From contig CAXMPC010000176.1 of NCBI GenBank assembly GCA_964195335.1, forward strand, positions 1 through 7,420: a DNA stretch of 7,420 nucleotides, in the 5' to 3' direction. The position numbers and the translations under genes were made by a program. This DNA is from QNFN01 sp964195335 (lineage in GTDB: Bacteria > Pseudomonadota > Gammaproteobacteria > QNFN01). The notes below the pieces were generated by a model. It was given only the letters and a program-made list of their open reading frames with translations, was not told the origin of the DNA and did not search any database. Below are positions 1 to 4,885 of this stretch, one piece after another (position 1 is the stretch's first letter; the number at the start of each line of letters is the position of its first letter).

Positions 1-24
1 ATCAACGCCTGCAACGCCACCATC

Positions 25-414
25 TCAGCCGACCAATACAAGAAGCCAGGTCACGCTTGCCAAGAAGATGGCGATCAGCACGGCGGCCGATCCGGCGTCC
101 TTGGCCCGCCCGGACAAGGCATGGTGCTCGGGACCGTGACGATCGACCGCCGCTTCGATGGCGCTGTTTACCAGTTCGACGACCAGCACCAGCAGCAGGC
201 TGCCAACCAGCAGTGCCCGCTCCACGCCGCTGTCACCGAGCCACAATCCGAGTGGAACCAGCACGAGGGACAACAGCACTTCCTGGCGAAACGCGGCTTC
301 GTGGCACCAGGCGGCACGCAGGCCGGTAAGCGAGTAACCCAGAGCGCACCAGATGCGCACAAGCCCGGTCCCACCGGGCTTGCCGGTCGGATCGTATTCC
401 TCCTGCGGCTCCAT
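25..414 (-). CDS. dgkA: Diacylglycerol kinase, DgkA family (integral membrane)
   Basis: Phosphorylates diacylglycerol with ATP to give phosphatidate, feeding it back into phospholipid synthesis; acts in the inner membrane as a homotrimer in the known family. The 129-residue product matches E. coli DgkA closely along its length. Visible are the surface helix with HEAAFRQE (residues 38-45), VELVNSAIEAAVDR (79-92) carrying the equivalents of catalytic E69, N72 and E76 (here E80, N83, E87), and SGRAKD (101-106). Three hydrophobic segments lie at about 46-60, 66-85 and 108-128. I chose the ATG at 412-414, giving MEPQEE, because it yields the family's usual length. An upstream in-frame ATG at 519 would add 35 residues that look nothing like DgkA and would overlap the start of the divergent glycosylase gene. 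The ribosome site before 414 is weak (TAGG about 11 bases upstream). The gene ends 24 bases from the window edge, so its terminator is not visible. Confidence 0.94.
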   Translation of the reverse strand: MEPQEEYDPTGKPGGTGLVRIWCALGYSLTGLRAAWCHEAAFRQEVLLSLVLVPLGLWLGDSGVERALLVGSLLLVLVVELVNSAIEAAVDRHGPEHHALSGRAKDAGSAAVLIAIFLASVTWLLVLVG

Positions 415-517
415 GCCGAGGAGCCTAGCATGCAGCGGTGGGGCCGATTCACCGTCACACGATGGTTGCAGAGCGGCAATCGCGACATACTGGCGTCGCC
501 CCAAACAGGTCTCATAC

Positions 518-970
518 ATGCGACTCTGGACACTCCACCCGGCCTACCTCGACGCCAAAGGCCTCGTGGCCCTCTGGCGTGAAGGGCTGCTGGCCAAGGC
601 CGTCCTGGAGGAGAAGACCCGCGGGTATCGCAACCACCCGCAGCTGACCCGCTTCCGTGCACACGCCAAGCCGTTGGCTGCGCTGTGCGAATTCCTGCAC
701 GAGGTGCTGGTCGAATCACGCTCCCGCCATTACCATTTCGACACCACCAAGCTGCCTCCCCGTAACGGCGCCGTCGCGTCCATCGAGGAGACACGGGGAC
801 AGACCGACTACGAATGGCAACACCTGCTGAACAAGCTCAAGGATCGCGATCCGGGCCGTTTCCGGCAACTCGCCGCCATCACGGTACCGGAACCCCACCC
901 CCTGTTCACCATCGTTCCCGGTTGCGTCAGGGACTGGGAAAAGCGACCTGAAAGACCGGCAGGGCCTTAG
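518..970 (+). CDS. Pyrimidine dimer DNA glycosylase (endonuclease V family)
   Basis: Predicted base-excision enzyme that cuts the glycosidic bond at UV-induced pyrimidine dimers, related to phage T4 endonuclease V (Pyr_excise family). The 150-residue product begins MRLWTLHPAYLD, continues LVALWREGLLAKAVL and YRNHPQLTRF (37-46), and ends with HPLFTIVPG (127-135), all typical of the bacterial branch. Glu22 within WREG (20-23) lines up with the catalytic Glu23 of T4 endonuclease V (YREL). The T4 enzyme uses the amino group of an N-terminal Thr as nucleophile, whereas residue 2 here is Arg, so how the N-terminus is exposed is unclear. The ATG at 518 is preferred over an in-frame ATG at 353 because the family begins exactly at MRLW and an AGGT lies 8 bases before it (507-510). 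The carbonic anhydrase gene follows after 51 bases on the same strand, so co-transcription is likely. The family call is firm; the activity is inferred. Confidence 0.87.
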   Translation: MRLWTLHPAYLDAKGLVALWREGLLAKAVLEEKTRGYRNHPQLTRFRAHAKPLAALCEFLHEVLVESRSRHYHFDTTKLPPRNGAVASIEETRGQTDYEWQHLLNKLKDRDPGRFRQLAAITVPEPHPLFTIVPGCVRDWEKRPERPAGP

Positions 971-1021
971 CCACAGGCTGCGGGCCGCATCACCAGCTAC
1001 GACAAGTAAGGAACAGATTCA

Positions 1022-1642
1022 ATGCTCAAGGCGTCAGAAGCCCTGGGGCGACTGCAGGAGGGAAACCGCCGCTTCGTCTCCGGAATTCACAACAGCGCCG
1101 CGCTCGCCAGCCCGATGCGCCGCAGCAAGCTGGTGACCGACCAGAAGCCGTTCGCCATCATCCTCGGCTGTGCCGACTCGCGCGTACCGGCGGAGATCGT
1201 CTTCGACCAGGGACTGGGTGACCTGTTCGTGATCCGCGTCGCCGGCAATGTCGTCGCCCCGTCGCAGGTCGGCAGCATCGAGTTTGCCGCAGAGCGCTAC
1301 GGCACCCGTCTGGTCGTCGTCCTCGGTCACTCCCAGTGCGGCGCGGTCGAGGCGACCCTGGAGGAACTCGAACGACCGCAAGAAAGCCGCTCATCGAATC
1401 TCAACGCCATCGTCAGCCGTATCCGGCCGGCCGTGCAGACGCTCCTGGATGTCACTCCGGACCAGGATCACGACGCCCTGATGGAGCAGGCGGTCCGGGC
1501 CAATGTCCGCGCCTCGGCCGACCACCTGCGCCACGGCTCGTCCGTCCTCGAGGAACTGATCCGGCGCGACCAGCTGATGATCGTGGGCGCGGAGTACTCG
1601 CTGGAGACCGGGACCGTCGACTTCTTCGACGGCCTTCCCTAG
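1022..1642 (+). CDS. Beta-class carbonic anhydrase
   Basis: Zinc enzyme of the cytoplasm interconverting CO2 and bicarbonate, supplying bicarbonate for carboxylations and pH balance. The 206-residue product has the full beta-class signature: GCADSRVPAE (49-58) with zinc ligand Cys50 and the Asp52/Arg54 pair, and GHSQCGA (102-108) with zinc ligands His103 and Cys106. The opening LQEGNRRFVSG (11-21) and the central LFVIRVAGN (68-76) are also standard for the family. Length is normal and no signal peptide is visible, so a cytoplasmic enzyme is expected. The ATG at 1022 has a good ribosome site, TAAGGAA at 1007-1013. It lies 51 bases after the glycosylase gene and converges with the GAPDH gene. 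The sequence does not separate a Can-like from a CynT-like role; no cyanase or obvious bicarbonate transporter is adjacent. Confidence 0.96.
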   Translation: MLKASEALGRLQEGNRRFVSGIHNSAALASPMRRSKLVTDQKPFAIILGCADSRVPAEIVFDQGLGDLFVIRVAGNVVAPSQVGSIEFAAERYGTRLVVVLGHSQCGAVEATLEELERPQESRSSNLNAIVSRIRPAVQTLLDVTPDQDHDALMEQAVRANVRASADHLRHGSSVLEELIRRDQLMIVGAEYSLETGTVDFFDGLP

Positions 1643-1664
1643 TCCATCACCACCGACGGCACCG

Positions 1665-1693
1665 GGCCCGCGTTTCAAGCAACGGGTCTTTTT
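1665..1693 (+). terminator. Candidate terminator after the carbonic anhydrase gene
   Basis: GGCCCG (1665-1670) can pair with CGGGTC (1683-1688, one G-U pair) and is followed directly by five T (1689-1693). The 12-base loop makes it a modest hairpin, but it begins 22 bases after the carbonic anhydrase stop and has the right polarity for the plus strand. Confidence 0.4.
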
Positions 1694-1702
1694 CAGTGAG
1701 CC

Positions 1703-1727
1703 AAAAGAAAACCGGCCCGAAGGCCGG
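1703..1727 (-). terminator. Rho-independent terminator of the GAPDH gene
   Basis: A perfect 6-bp stem, CCGGCC (1712-1717) with GGCCGG (1722-1727), encloses a tetraloop that reads UUCG in the minus-strand RNA. On that strand it is followed by TTTTCTTTT (complement of 1703-1711). It lies 55 bases past the GAPDH stop codon. On the plus strand the tail is only CTTCCT, so it should act mainly on the GAPDH transcript. Confidence 0.78.
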
Positions 1728-1781
1728 CTTCCTAATGAACGACGAGGTCAGGAACGTCTCAGGTTAGCTCCTCACCCAATC

Positions 1782-3260
1782 TCAATTCGCCGATACGGCC
1801 TGCGGCAATTCGTCGGTTTCCGACTGCCTGGGCAGGCTCGGGTAGCGGGTCCCGGCCATCTCGCGCATCAGGCGCACCACCTGCGAGCTGTAGCCGGACT
1901 CGTTGTCGTACCAGACGTAGAGCGTGCAGCGGTTGCCGCTGACGATGGTCGCCTCGGAATCGACCACCCCAGCGTGGCGTGAACCGACCAGGTCGCTGGA
2001 GACCAGTTCCGTCGAAGCGGTGTAGTCGACCTGCTCCTGCAACTCGGAGTAGAGCGCCACCTCGCTGAGGAAGTCGTTGAGGGCGTCGCGGTCGGTCTCG
2101 CTGGACAGGTTGAGGTTCATGATCGCCATCGACACGTTCGGCGTCGGCACGCGGATGGCGTTGCCGGTCAGCTTGCCCTCGAGTTCCGGCAGCGCCTTGG
2201 CCACCGCCTTGGCGGCCCCGGTCGAAGTGATGACCATGTTCAGTGCCGCCGCCCGGCCGCGACGGTCGGCCTTGTGGTAGTTGTCGATCAGGTTCTGGTC
2301 GTTGGTGTAGGAGTGAACCGTCTCGATGTGGCCGTTGACGATGCCGAAGCGGTCATTGATCGCCTTCAGCACCGGGGTGATGGCGTTGGTCGTGCAGCTG
2401 GCCGCCGAGACGATGGTGTCGGCCTCGGTCAGCATGCCCTGGTTGACGCCGTAAACGACGTTCTTGATGTCACCCTTGGCCGGTGCGGTCAGCAGCACCT
2501 GCGATGCCCCCGGGCAGGCGAGATGCTGGCCTAGGCCGTCCTCGTCCTTCCAGATGCCGGTGTTGTCGACGATCAGCGCATCCTCGATGCCGTAAGCGGT
2601 GTAGTCGACGCTGTCCGGAGAGCTGGAGTAGATCACCTTGATGACGTTGCCGTTGGCGAGAATGGCGTTGGCTTCCTCGTCGACGGTGATGGTGCCGTTG
2701 AACGGGCCGTGCACCGAGTCACGCCTAAGCAGGCTGGCACGCTTGGCCAGGTCGTTGCCCTTGCCCTTGCGCACCACGATGGCCCGCAGGCGCATCTGGC
2801 TGGCACCGCCGGTGCGTTCGATCAGCAGTCGCGCCAGCAGCCGGCCGATACGACCGAACCCGTAGAGCACGACGTCCTTGGAACGGCGCTCCTGCAGTGG
2901 CTGATCGATGACCTCGGCCAGTTCGCCACGCAGGAAGGCCTCGACGCCTTCCGGACGGCCCTGCTTCACCCAGGCGATGGCCAGCTTGCCGAGATCGATC
3001 CTGGCCGGGGAGAGTTGCATGCCTCCGAGTGCCGCGACCAGCGGGTAGCTGTCCTCGATGGCCAGTTCGGCGCCCTCGTACTGGCGCACGAACCGGTGCG
3101 CCTTGAGGATGTCGATAGTCGAACTGTTGGCGATGTTGCGACCGTAGACCACGGGCACGATCCCGGCATCGCGGTAGAGCTTGCCGATCAGAGGCACCAT
3201 CGCCTCCGCCAGTTCCTGGCCCCGCTTCCACTCTTCCAGGTAGCTGTCTTGGTTGTCCAT
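1782..3260 (-). CDS. gap: Glyceraldehyde-3-phosphate dehydrogenase, long form with N-terminal extension
   Basis: Interconverts glyceraldehyde 3-phosphate and 1,3-bisphosphoglycerate in the cytoplasm. The 492-residue product has an extension of about 127 residues ahead of a complete GAPDH core. Core landmarks are GFGRIGR (134-140, nucleotide binding), SAASCTTNA (285-293) with catalytic Cys289, HSYTNDQ (316-322) with His316, STGAAKAVAKALPEL (346-360), RVPTPNVS (370-377) and YDNESGYS (451-458). The second Cys of the usual SCTTNC is Ala. The Asp that normally ends the second strand of the NAD fold appears to be Val163, followed by Arg164-Lys165, which favours NADP; by analogy with GapB-type enzymes a gluconeogenic role is likely. 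Similar long GAPDHs occur in Pseudomonas beside a standard-length isozyme. The ATG at 3260 has GAGG at 3269-3272 upstream. The gene has its own terminator at 1703-1727 and a long leader. Family is certain; the cofactor is inference. Confidence 0.96.
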   Translation of the reverse strand: MDNQDSYLEEWKRGQELAEAMVPLIGKLYRDAGIVPVVYGRNIANSSTIDILKAHRFVRQYEGAELAIEDSYPLVAALGGMQLSPARIDLGKLAIAWVKQGRPEGVEAFLRGELAEVIDQPLQERRSKDVVLYGFGRIGRLLARLLIERTGGASQMRLRAIVVRKGKGNDLAKRASLLRRDSVHGPFNGTITVDEEANAILANGNVIKVIYSSSPDSVDYTAYGIEDALIVDNTGIWKDEDGLGQHLACPGASQVLLTAPAKGDIKNVVYGVNQGMLTEADTIVSAASCTTNAITPVLKAINDRFGIVNGHIETVHSYTNDQNLIDNYHKADRRGRAAALNMVITSTGAAKAVAKALPELEGKLTGNAIRVPTPNVSMAIMNLNLSSETDRDALNDFLSEVALYSELQEQVDYTASTELVSSDLVGSRHAGVVDSEATIVSGNRCTLYVWYDNESGYSSQVVRLMREMAGTRYPSLPRQSETDELPQAVSAN

Positions 3261-3373
3261 CGTTACGCCTCATGGGGATGAAAAATCAGCAGGACCGCGT
3301 CGCGTCGCCCGCCGCGCCGTGCGCTGGCCTGGCGTCGCCGACCCGATCCTTGAATCGCAATCTGTTACTGAAG

Positions 3374-3424
3374 GTGCGCCAGGCTTCTCGCGGGTGCGCT
3401 TCCCCGTTGCAGGGATTGGCGCAC
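3374..3424 (-). repeat. Inverted repeats in the GAPDH leader with a shared arm
   Basis: GTGCGCCA (3374-3381) is the exact reverse complement of TGGCGCAC (3417-3424). A second GTGCGC (3394-3399) can also pair with GCGCAC (3419-3424). In the minus-strand RNA the 5' arm could therefore form either of two mutually exclusive hairpins. The position is 114 to 164 bases before the GAPDH start codon. This may be a regulatory leader or chance in GC-rich DNA. Confidence 0.4.
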
Positions 3425-3454
3425 ATTGTATCGAAAAACCGAAATCAAAGTGTT

Positions 3455-3482
3455 TTGTCCGGGTATTAGGCCTCGCTACAAT
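3455..3482 (+). promoter_or_regulatory. Candidate sigma-70 promoter reading toward the REP cluster
   Basis: TTGTCC (3455-3460, 4 of 6 consensus bases) and TACAAT (3477-3482, 5 of 6) are separated by 16 bases. It points rightward, away from the GAPDH gene, into DNA with no plus-strand gene before 4886. It could drive a non-coding transcript over the REP modules, or be fortuitous in an AT-rich stretch. Confidence 0.28.
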
Positions 3483-3488
3483 ACGGTA

Positions 3489-3504
3489 TATTATACATAT
3501 AATA
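3489..3504. repeat. Perfect AT-only inverted repeat
   Basis: TATTATA (3489-3495) and TATAATA (3498-3504) are exact reverse complements around a central CA. Each arm contains a consensus -10 hexamer, one per strand (TATAAT at 3498-3503 plus; 3490-3495 minus). It may be a regulator site or paired -10 elements; no well-placed -35 box was found for either. Confidence 0.45.
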
Positions 3505-3558
3505 CATATTGTTATGTTTGTTTATTAAAGTTAATTAGATTCAAATACGTATTCCCCC

Positions 3559-3621
3559 TGTAGGAGCGGCGCCCTCGCCGCAACCCGGCAAGCCCATCGG
3601 TCCGTGAACGGGCCTCCTACA
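3559..3621. repeat. REP-like module 1
   Basis: Closed by TGTAGGAG (3559-3566) and its exact complement CTCCTACA (3614-3621). The first internal hairpin is GCGGCG, loop CCCT, CGCCGC (3566-3581). The second is shorter than in the other modules: GCCC (3592-3595) with GGGC (3610-3613). At 63 bases it is about 13 shorter than modules 2 and 3, having lost part of the CCGGCCGTGCTACG linker. Confidence 0.85.
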
Positions 3622-3636
3622 AGGAACACCCCCTCC

Positions 3637-3712
3637 TGTAGGAGCGGCCCCCAGGCCGCGATCCGGCCGTGCTACGTCCACCGCCCATCGGCCCGTGGGC
3701 GGGCCTCCTACT
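3637..3712. repeat. REP-like module 2
   Basis: Closed by GTAGGAG (3638-3644) and CTCCTAC (3705-3711); the outermost pair is lost. The first internal hairpin, GCGGCC, loop CCCA, GGCCGC (3644-3659), is perfect. The second pairs CGTCCAC (3675-3681) with GTGGGCG (3695-3701) using one G-U pair, or alternatively CCGCCC (3681-3686) with GGGCGG (3697-3702). Confidence 0.86.
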
Positions 3713-3723
3713 AGAACCCCGCC

Positions 3724-3799
3724 TGTAGGAGCGACCCCCAGGCCGCGATCCGGCCGTGCTACGCCCACCGCCCTTCGGGCCGTGGGCGTCCCTCCTACA
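3724..3799. repeat. REP-like module 3
   Basis: Closed by TGTAGGAG (3724-3731) and CTCCTACA (3792-3799). The first internal hairpin (3731-3746) has one A-C mismatch. The second is the best in the cluster: ACGCCCAC (3761-3768) pairs fully with GTGGGCGT (3782-3789), and inside it GCCC-TTC-GGGC (3770-3780) continues the stem after one mismatch. Confidence 0.86.
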
Positions 3800-3811
3800 C
3801 GCGCCTTCCCC

Positions 3812-3840
3812 TGCGGAGCGACGGTCCGCCGTGATCCAGC
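3812..3840. repeat. Degenerate partial REP-like module 4
   Basis: TGCGGAGCG (3812-3820) resembles the TGTAGGAGCG arm, followed by the small hairpin ACGG-TCCG-CCGT (3821-3832) and GTGATCCAGC, a decayed form of GCGATCCGGC. No closing CTCCTAC arm follows, so only the left part of a module is present. Confidence 0.6.
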
Positions 3841-3902
3841 CCAATGTCTGCACGAACCGATAACGGGCATCCTCTCCCCCGTCCCAGCAGGTCGCGAGAC
3901 AT

Positions 3903-3930
3903 AAAAAAGCCGGCCCGAAGGCCGGCTTTT
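3903..3930 (-). terminator. Strong rho-independent terminator of the dehydrogenase gene, probably bidirectional
   Basis: A 7-bp GC stem, GCCGGCC (3909-3915) with GGCCGGC (3920-3926), encloses a CGAA loop. It is flanked by six A (3903-3908) and four T (3927-3930), four of which extend the stem to 11 bp. It lies 19 bases past the dehydrogenase stop codon, and the six-T tail is on the minus strand. The T run on the plus strand means it could also stop transcription leaving the REP cluster. Confidence 0.88.
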
Positions 3931-3948
3931 CTGCGAACGGGGGACCGC

Positions 3949-4710
3949 TCAGACGCGCAGCGCACCGTCGATCTCGAGGCAGCGACCGTTGATGTAGTCG
4001 TTTTCGAAGATGAAGACCGCTGTCTTGGCGATCTCCTCGGGCTTGCCCAGGCGCTTGGCCGGGATCATGCCGGCGATCTTGTCACGCGCCTCTTCCTTCA
4101 TCGCCATGACCATCTCGGTGCCGATGTAACCCGGGGCGATGGCGGCGGAACGGATGCCGTAACGCGCCAGTTCCTTGGCCCAGGTGACGGCCATCGCGTG
4201 CACACCGGCCTTGGTGGCGGTGTAGTTGGTCTGGCCCATGTTGCCGTGGCGCGAGATGCTGGAGATGTTGATGATCACGCCCTGGCTGTCGGTCTTGATC
4301 ATCTGCACGGCCGCTTCACGACCGCACAGGAAGGTGCCGGTCAGGTTGACGTCGATGACCTGCTGCCACTGCTCGAGGCTCATCTTGTTGATGATCTCGC
4401 CGTCCTTGACCTTGATGAACAGGCCGTCACGGGTGATGCCGGCGTTGTTGACCAGGCCGTGGATGGAACCGAAGTCGGCGGCAATGCGCTCGAACACTTC
4501 AACGACCAACTGCTCGTTGGCGACGTTGGCCTGGTAGGTGCGCGCCTCAGCGCCCACTTCCTCGCACATGCTGGCGGTCACGTCGAGCGCTTCCTGGTCG
4601 AGGTCGACCAGCGCCAGCCTGGCGCCACGCTCGGCGAACTGGACGGCCATGGCGCGACCGAGACCACGACCGCCACCGGTGATGGCAATTACCTTGTTTT
4701 GCAGATCCAT
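3949..4710 (-). CDS. Short-chain dehydrogenase/reductase, FabG/PhaB-like 3-oxoacyl reductase type
   Basis: Classical SDR of 253 residues, most like enzymes reducing 3-oxoacyl-ACP or 3-oxoacyl-CoA in the cytoplasm; the exact substrate cannot be read from sequence. Visible are TGGGRGLG (11-18, dinucleotide binding), NNAG (88-91) and the catalytic tetrad Asn122 (DVNLTG), Ser150, Tyr163 and Lys167 (YTATK). Asp36 at the end of the second strand favours NAD(H) over NADP(H). A segment at about 95-110 (DGLFIKVKDGEIINKM) looks longer than the matching stretch of E. coli FabG. The start at 4710 has AGGGG at 4717-4721, and the SDR fold begins immediately after it. An in-frame ATG at 5058 would add 116 residues with no SDR content and run into the neighbour's coding region. 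A promoter lies at 4806-4834 and a terminator at 3903-3930, so the gene is probably transcribed alone. Confidence 0.92.
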   Translation of the reverse strand: MDLQNKVIAITGGGRGLGRAMAVQFAERGARLALVDLDQEALDVTASMCEEVGAEARTYQANVANEQLVVEVFERIAADFGSIHGLVNNAGITRDGLFIKVKDGEIINKMSLEQWQQVIDVNLTGTFLCGREAAVQMIKTDSQGVIINISSISRHGNMGQTNYTATKAGVHAMAVTWAKELARYGIRSAAIAPGYIGTEMVMAMKEEARDKIAGMIPAKRLGKPEEIAKTAVFIFENDYINGRCLEIDGALRV

Positions 4711-4771
4711 TGAGTACCCCTGAGTTCTGGCAATTAAATCGGGACCGTCCACCGCTTGTCGAAATGCGGAG

Positions 4772-4787
4772 TGACAGCCTCCTGTCA
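4772..4787. repeat. Inverted repeat in the dehydrogenase leader
   Basis: TGACAG (4772-4777) and CTGTCA (4782-4787) are exact reverse complements separated by CCTC. It falls about 12 to 27 bases downstream of the predicted dehydrogenase transcription start, so it could be an operator or a small leader hairpin. CTCCTGTC recurs at 4821-4828. Confidence 0.4.
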
Positions 4788-4790
4788 TTA

Positions 4791-4805
4791 GTTGTGCACT
4801 GCAAC
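4791..4805. promoter_or_regulatory. Candidate operator over the dehydrogenase transcription start
   Basis: GTTG (4791-4794) and CAAC (4802-4805) frame a TGC/GCA-rich core, TGCACTGCA (4795-4803), that is symmetric about its middle base. It starts immediately downstream of the predicted -10 box of the dehydrogenase gene, a usual place for repressor binding. TGC/GCA-rich palindromes recall the sites of PhaR-type polyhydroxyalkanoate regulators, but that link is inference from memory. Confidence 0.4.
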
Positions 4806-4834
4806 ATAATATCATCGTAGCTCCTGTCGACCAA
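4806..4834 (-). promoter_or_regulatory. Sigma-70-like promoter of the dehydrogenase gene
   Basis: On the minus strand TTGGTC (4834-4829) is followed after exactly 17 bases by TATTAT (4811-4806), which matches 5 of 6 bases of the -10 consensus; the -35 box is weaker (3 of 6). Transcription would begin near 4799 and give a leader of about 90 bases. Confidence 0.55.
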
Positions 4835-4885
4835 GTCTTGCGCTGACCCGGTCTGCTATGCTCGGACGTCATCAGGGAGAGCCGC

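Larger units (their letters stand above)
3261..3558. other. GAPDH upstream region and AT-rich island, no gene
   Basis: No convincing coding sequence on either strand. The first 165 bases are GC-rich and form the probable GAPDH leader. From about 3425 to 3553 the sequence turns strongly AT-rich, in sharp contrast to everything else in the window, as expected for promoter DNA. A minus-strand TACAAT (3425-3430) could be the GAPDH -10 box about 165 bases before its start codon, but no good -35 box is spaced to it. Short open frames here (for example 3253-3528 and 3272-3469, plus) lack ribosome sites and recognisable protein content. Confidence 0.6.
3554..3840. repeat. Tandem cluster of REP-like hairpin modules
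   Basis: Three complete modules and a degenerate fourth start at 3559, 3637, 3724 and 3812, so the spacing is 78, 87 and 88 bases. All carry versions of TGTAGGAGCGG, a short hairpin, then CCGCGATCCGGCC, which is the pattern of Pseudomonas-type REP sequences. C-rich linkers of 11 to 15 bases, such as AGAACCCCGCC (3713-3723), separate them. In known systems such elements are moved by a REP-associated tyrosine transposase elsewhere in the genome; none is in this window. The cluster fills most of the gap between the GAPDH and dehydrogenase genes. Confidence 0.88.

Noticed and set aside
415..519. Longer start for DgkA at the ATG ending at 519
   Set aside because: The extra 35 residues do not resemble DgkA, there is no good ribosome site, and it would overlap the divergent glycosylase start.
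168..794. Minus-strand open frame of 208 codons overlapping dgkA and the glycosylase gene
   Set aside because: Out of frame with dgkA, Arg/Pro/Gly-rich product typical of GC-rich shadows, and it overlaps two recognised genes.
3724..3799. tRNA-like cloverleaf suggested by a 76-base unit with a closing stem of 8 bp
   Set aside because: Only two internal hairpins, no anticodon arm geometry, no T-loop GTTC sequence and no CCA end; the unit recurs as a REP-like module.
3559..3840. CRISPR array
   Set aside because: The repeating units are 63-76 bases with short, similar linkers, not short identical repeats with unique spacers, and no cas gene is near.
3541..3870. Minus-strand open frame of 109 codons with internal amino-acid repeats (RPDRGLG...APTGG)
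   Set aside because: It is the REP cluster read through in one frame; spacings of 78 and 87 are multiples of three, which keeps the frame open. No ribosome site or known domain.
3844..4713. Plus-strand open frame of 289 codons opposite the dehydrogenase gene
   Set aside because: Antisense shadow of a clear SDR gene, low-complexity His/Asp/Val-rich product with no family resemblance.
4838..4862. Plus-strand promoter for the oxidoreductase gene (TTGCGC ... TATGCT)
   Set aside because: The spacing is only 13 bases and the hexamers are poor; not supportable as a promoter.
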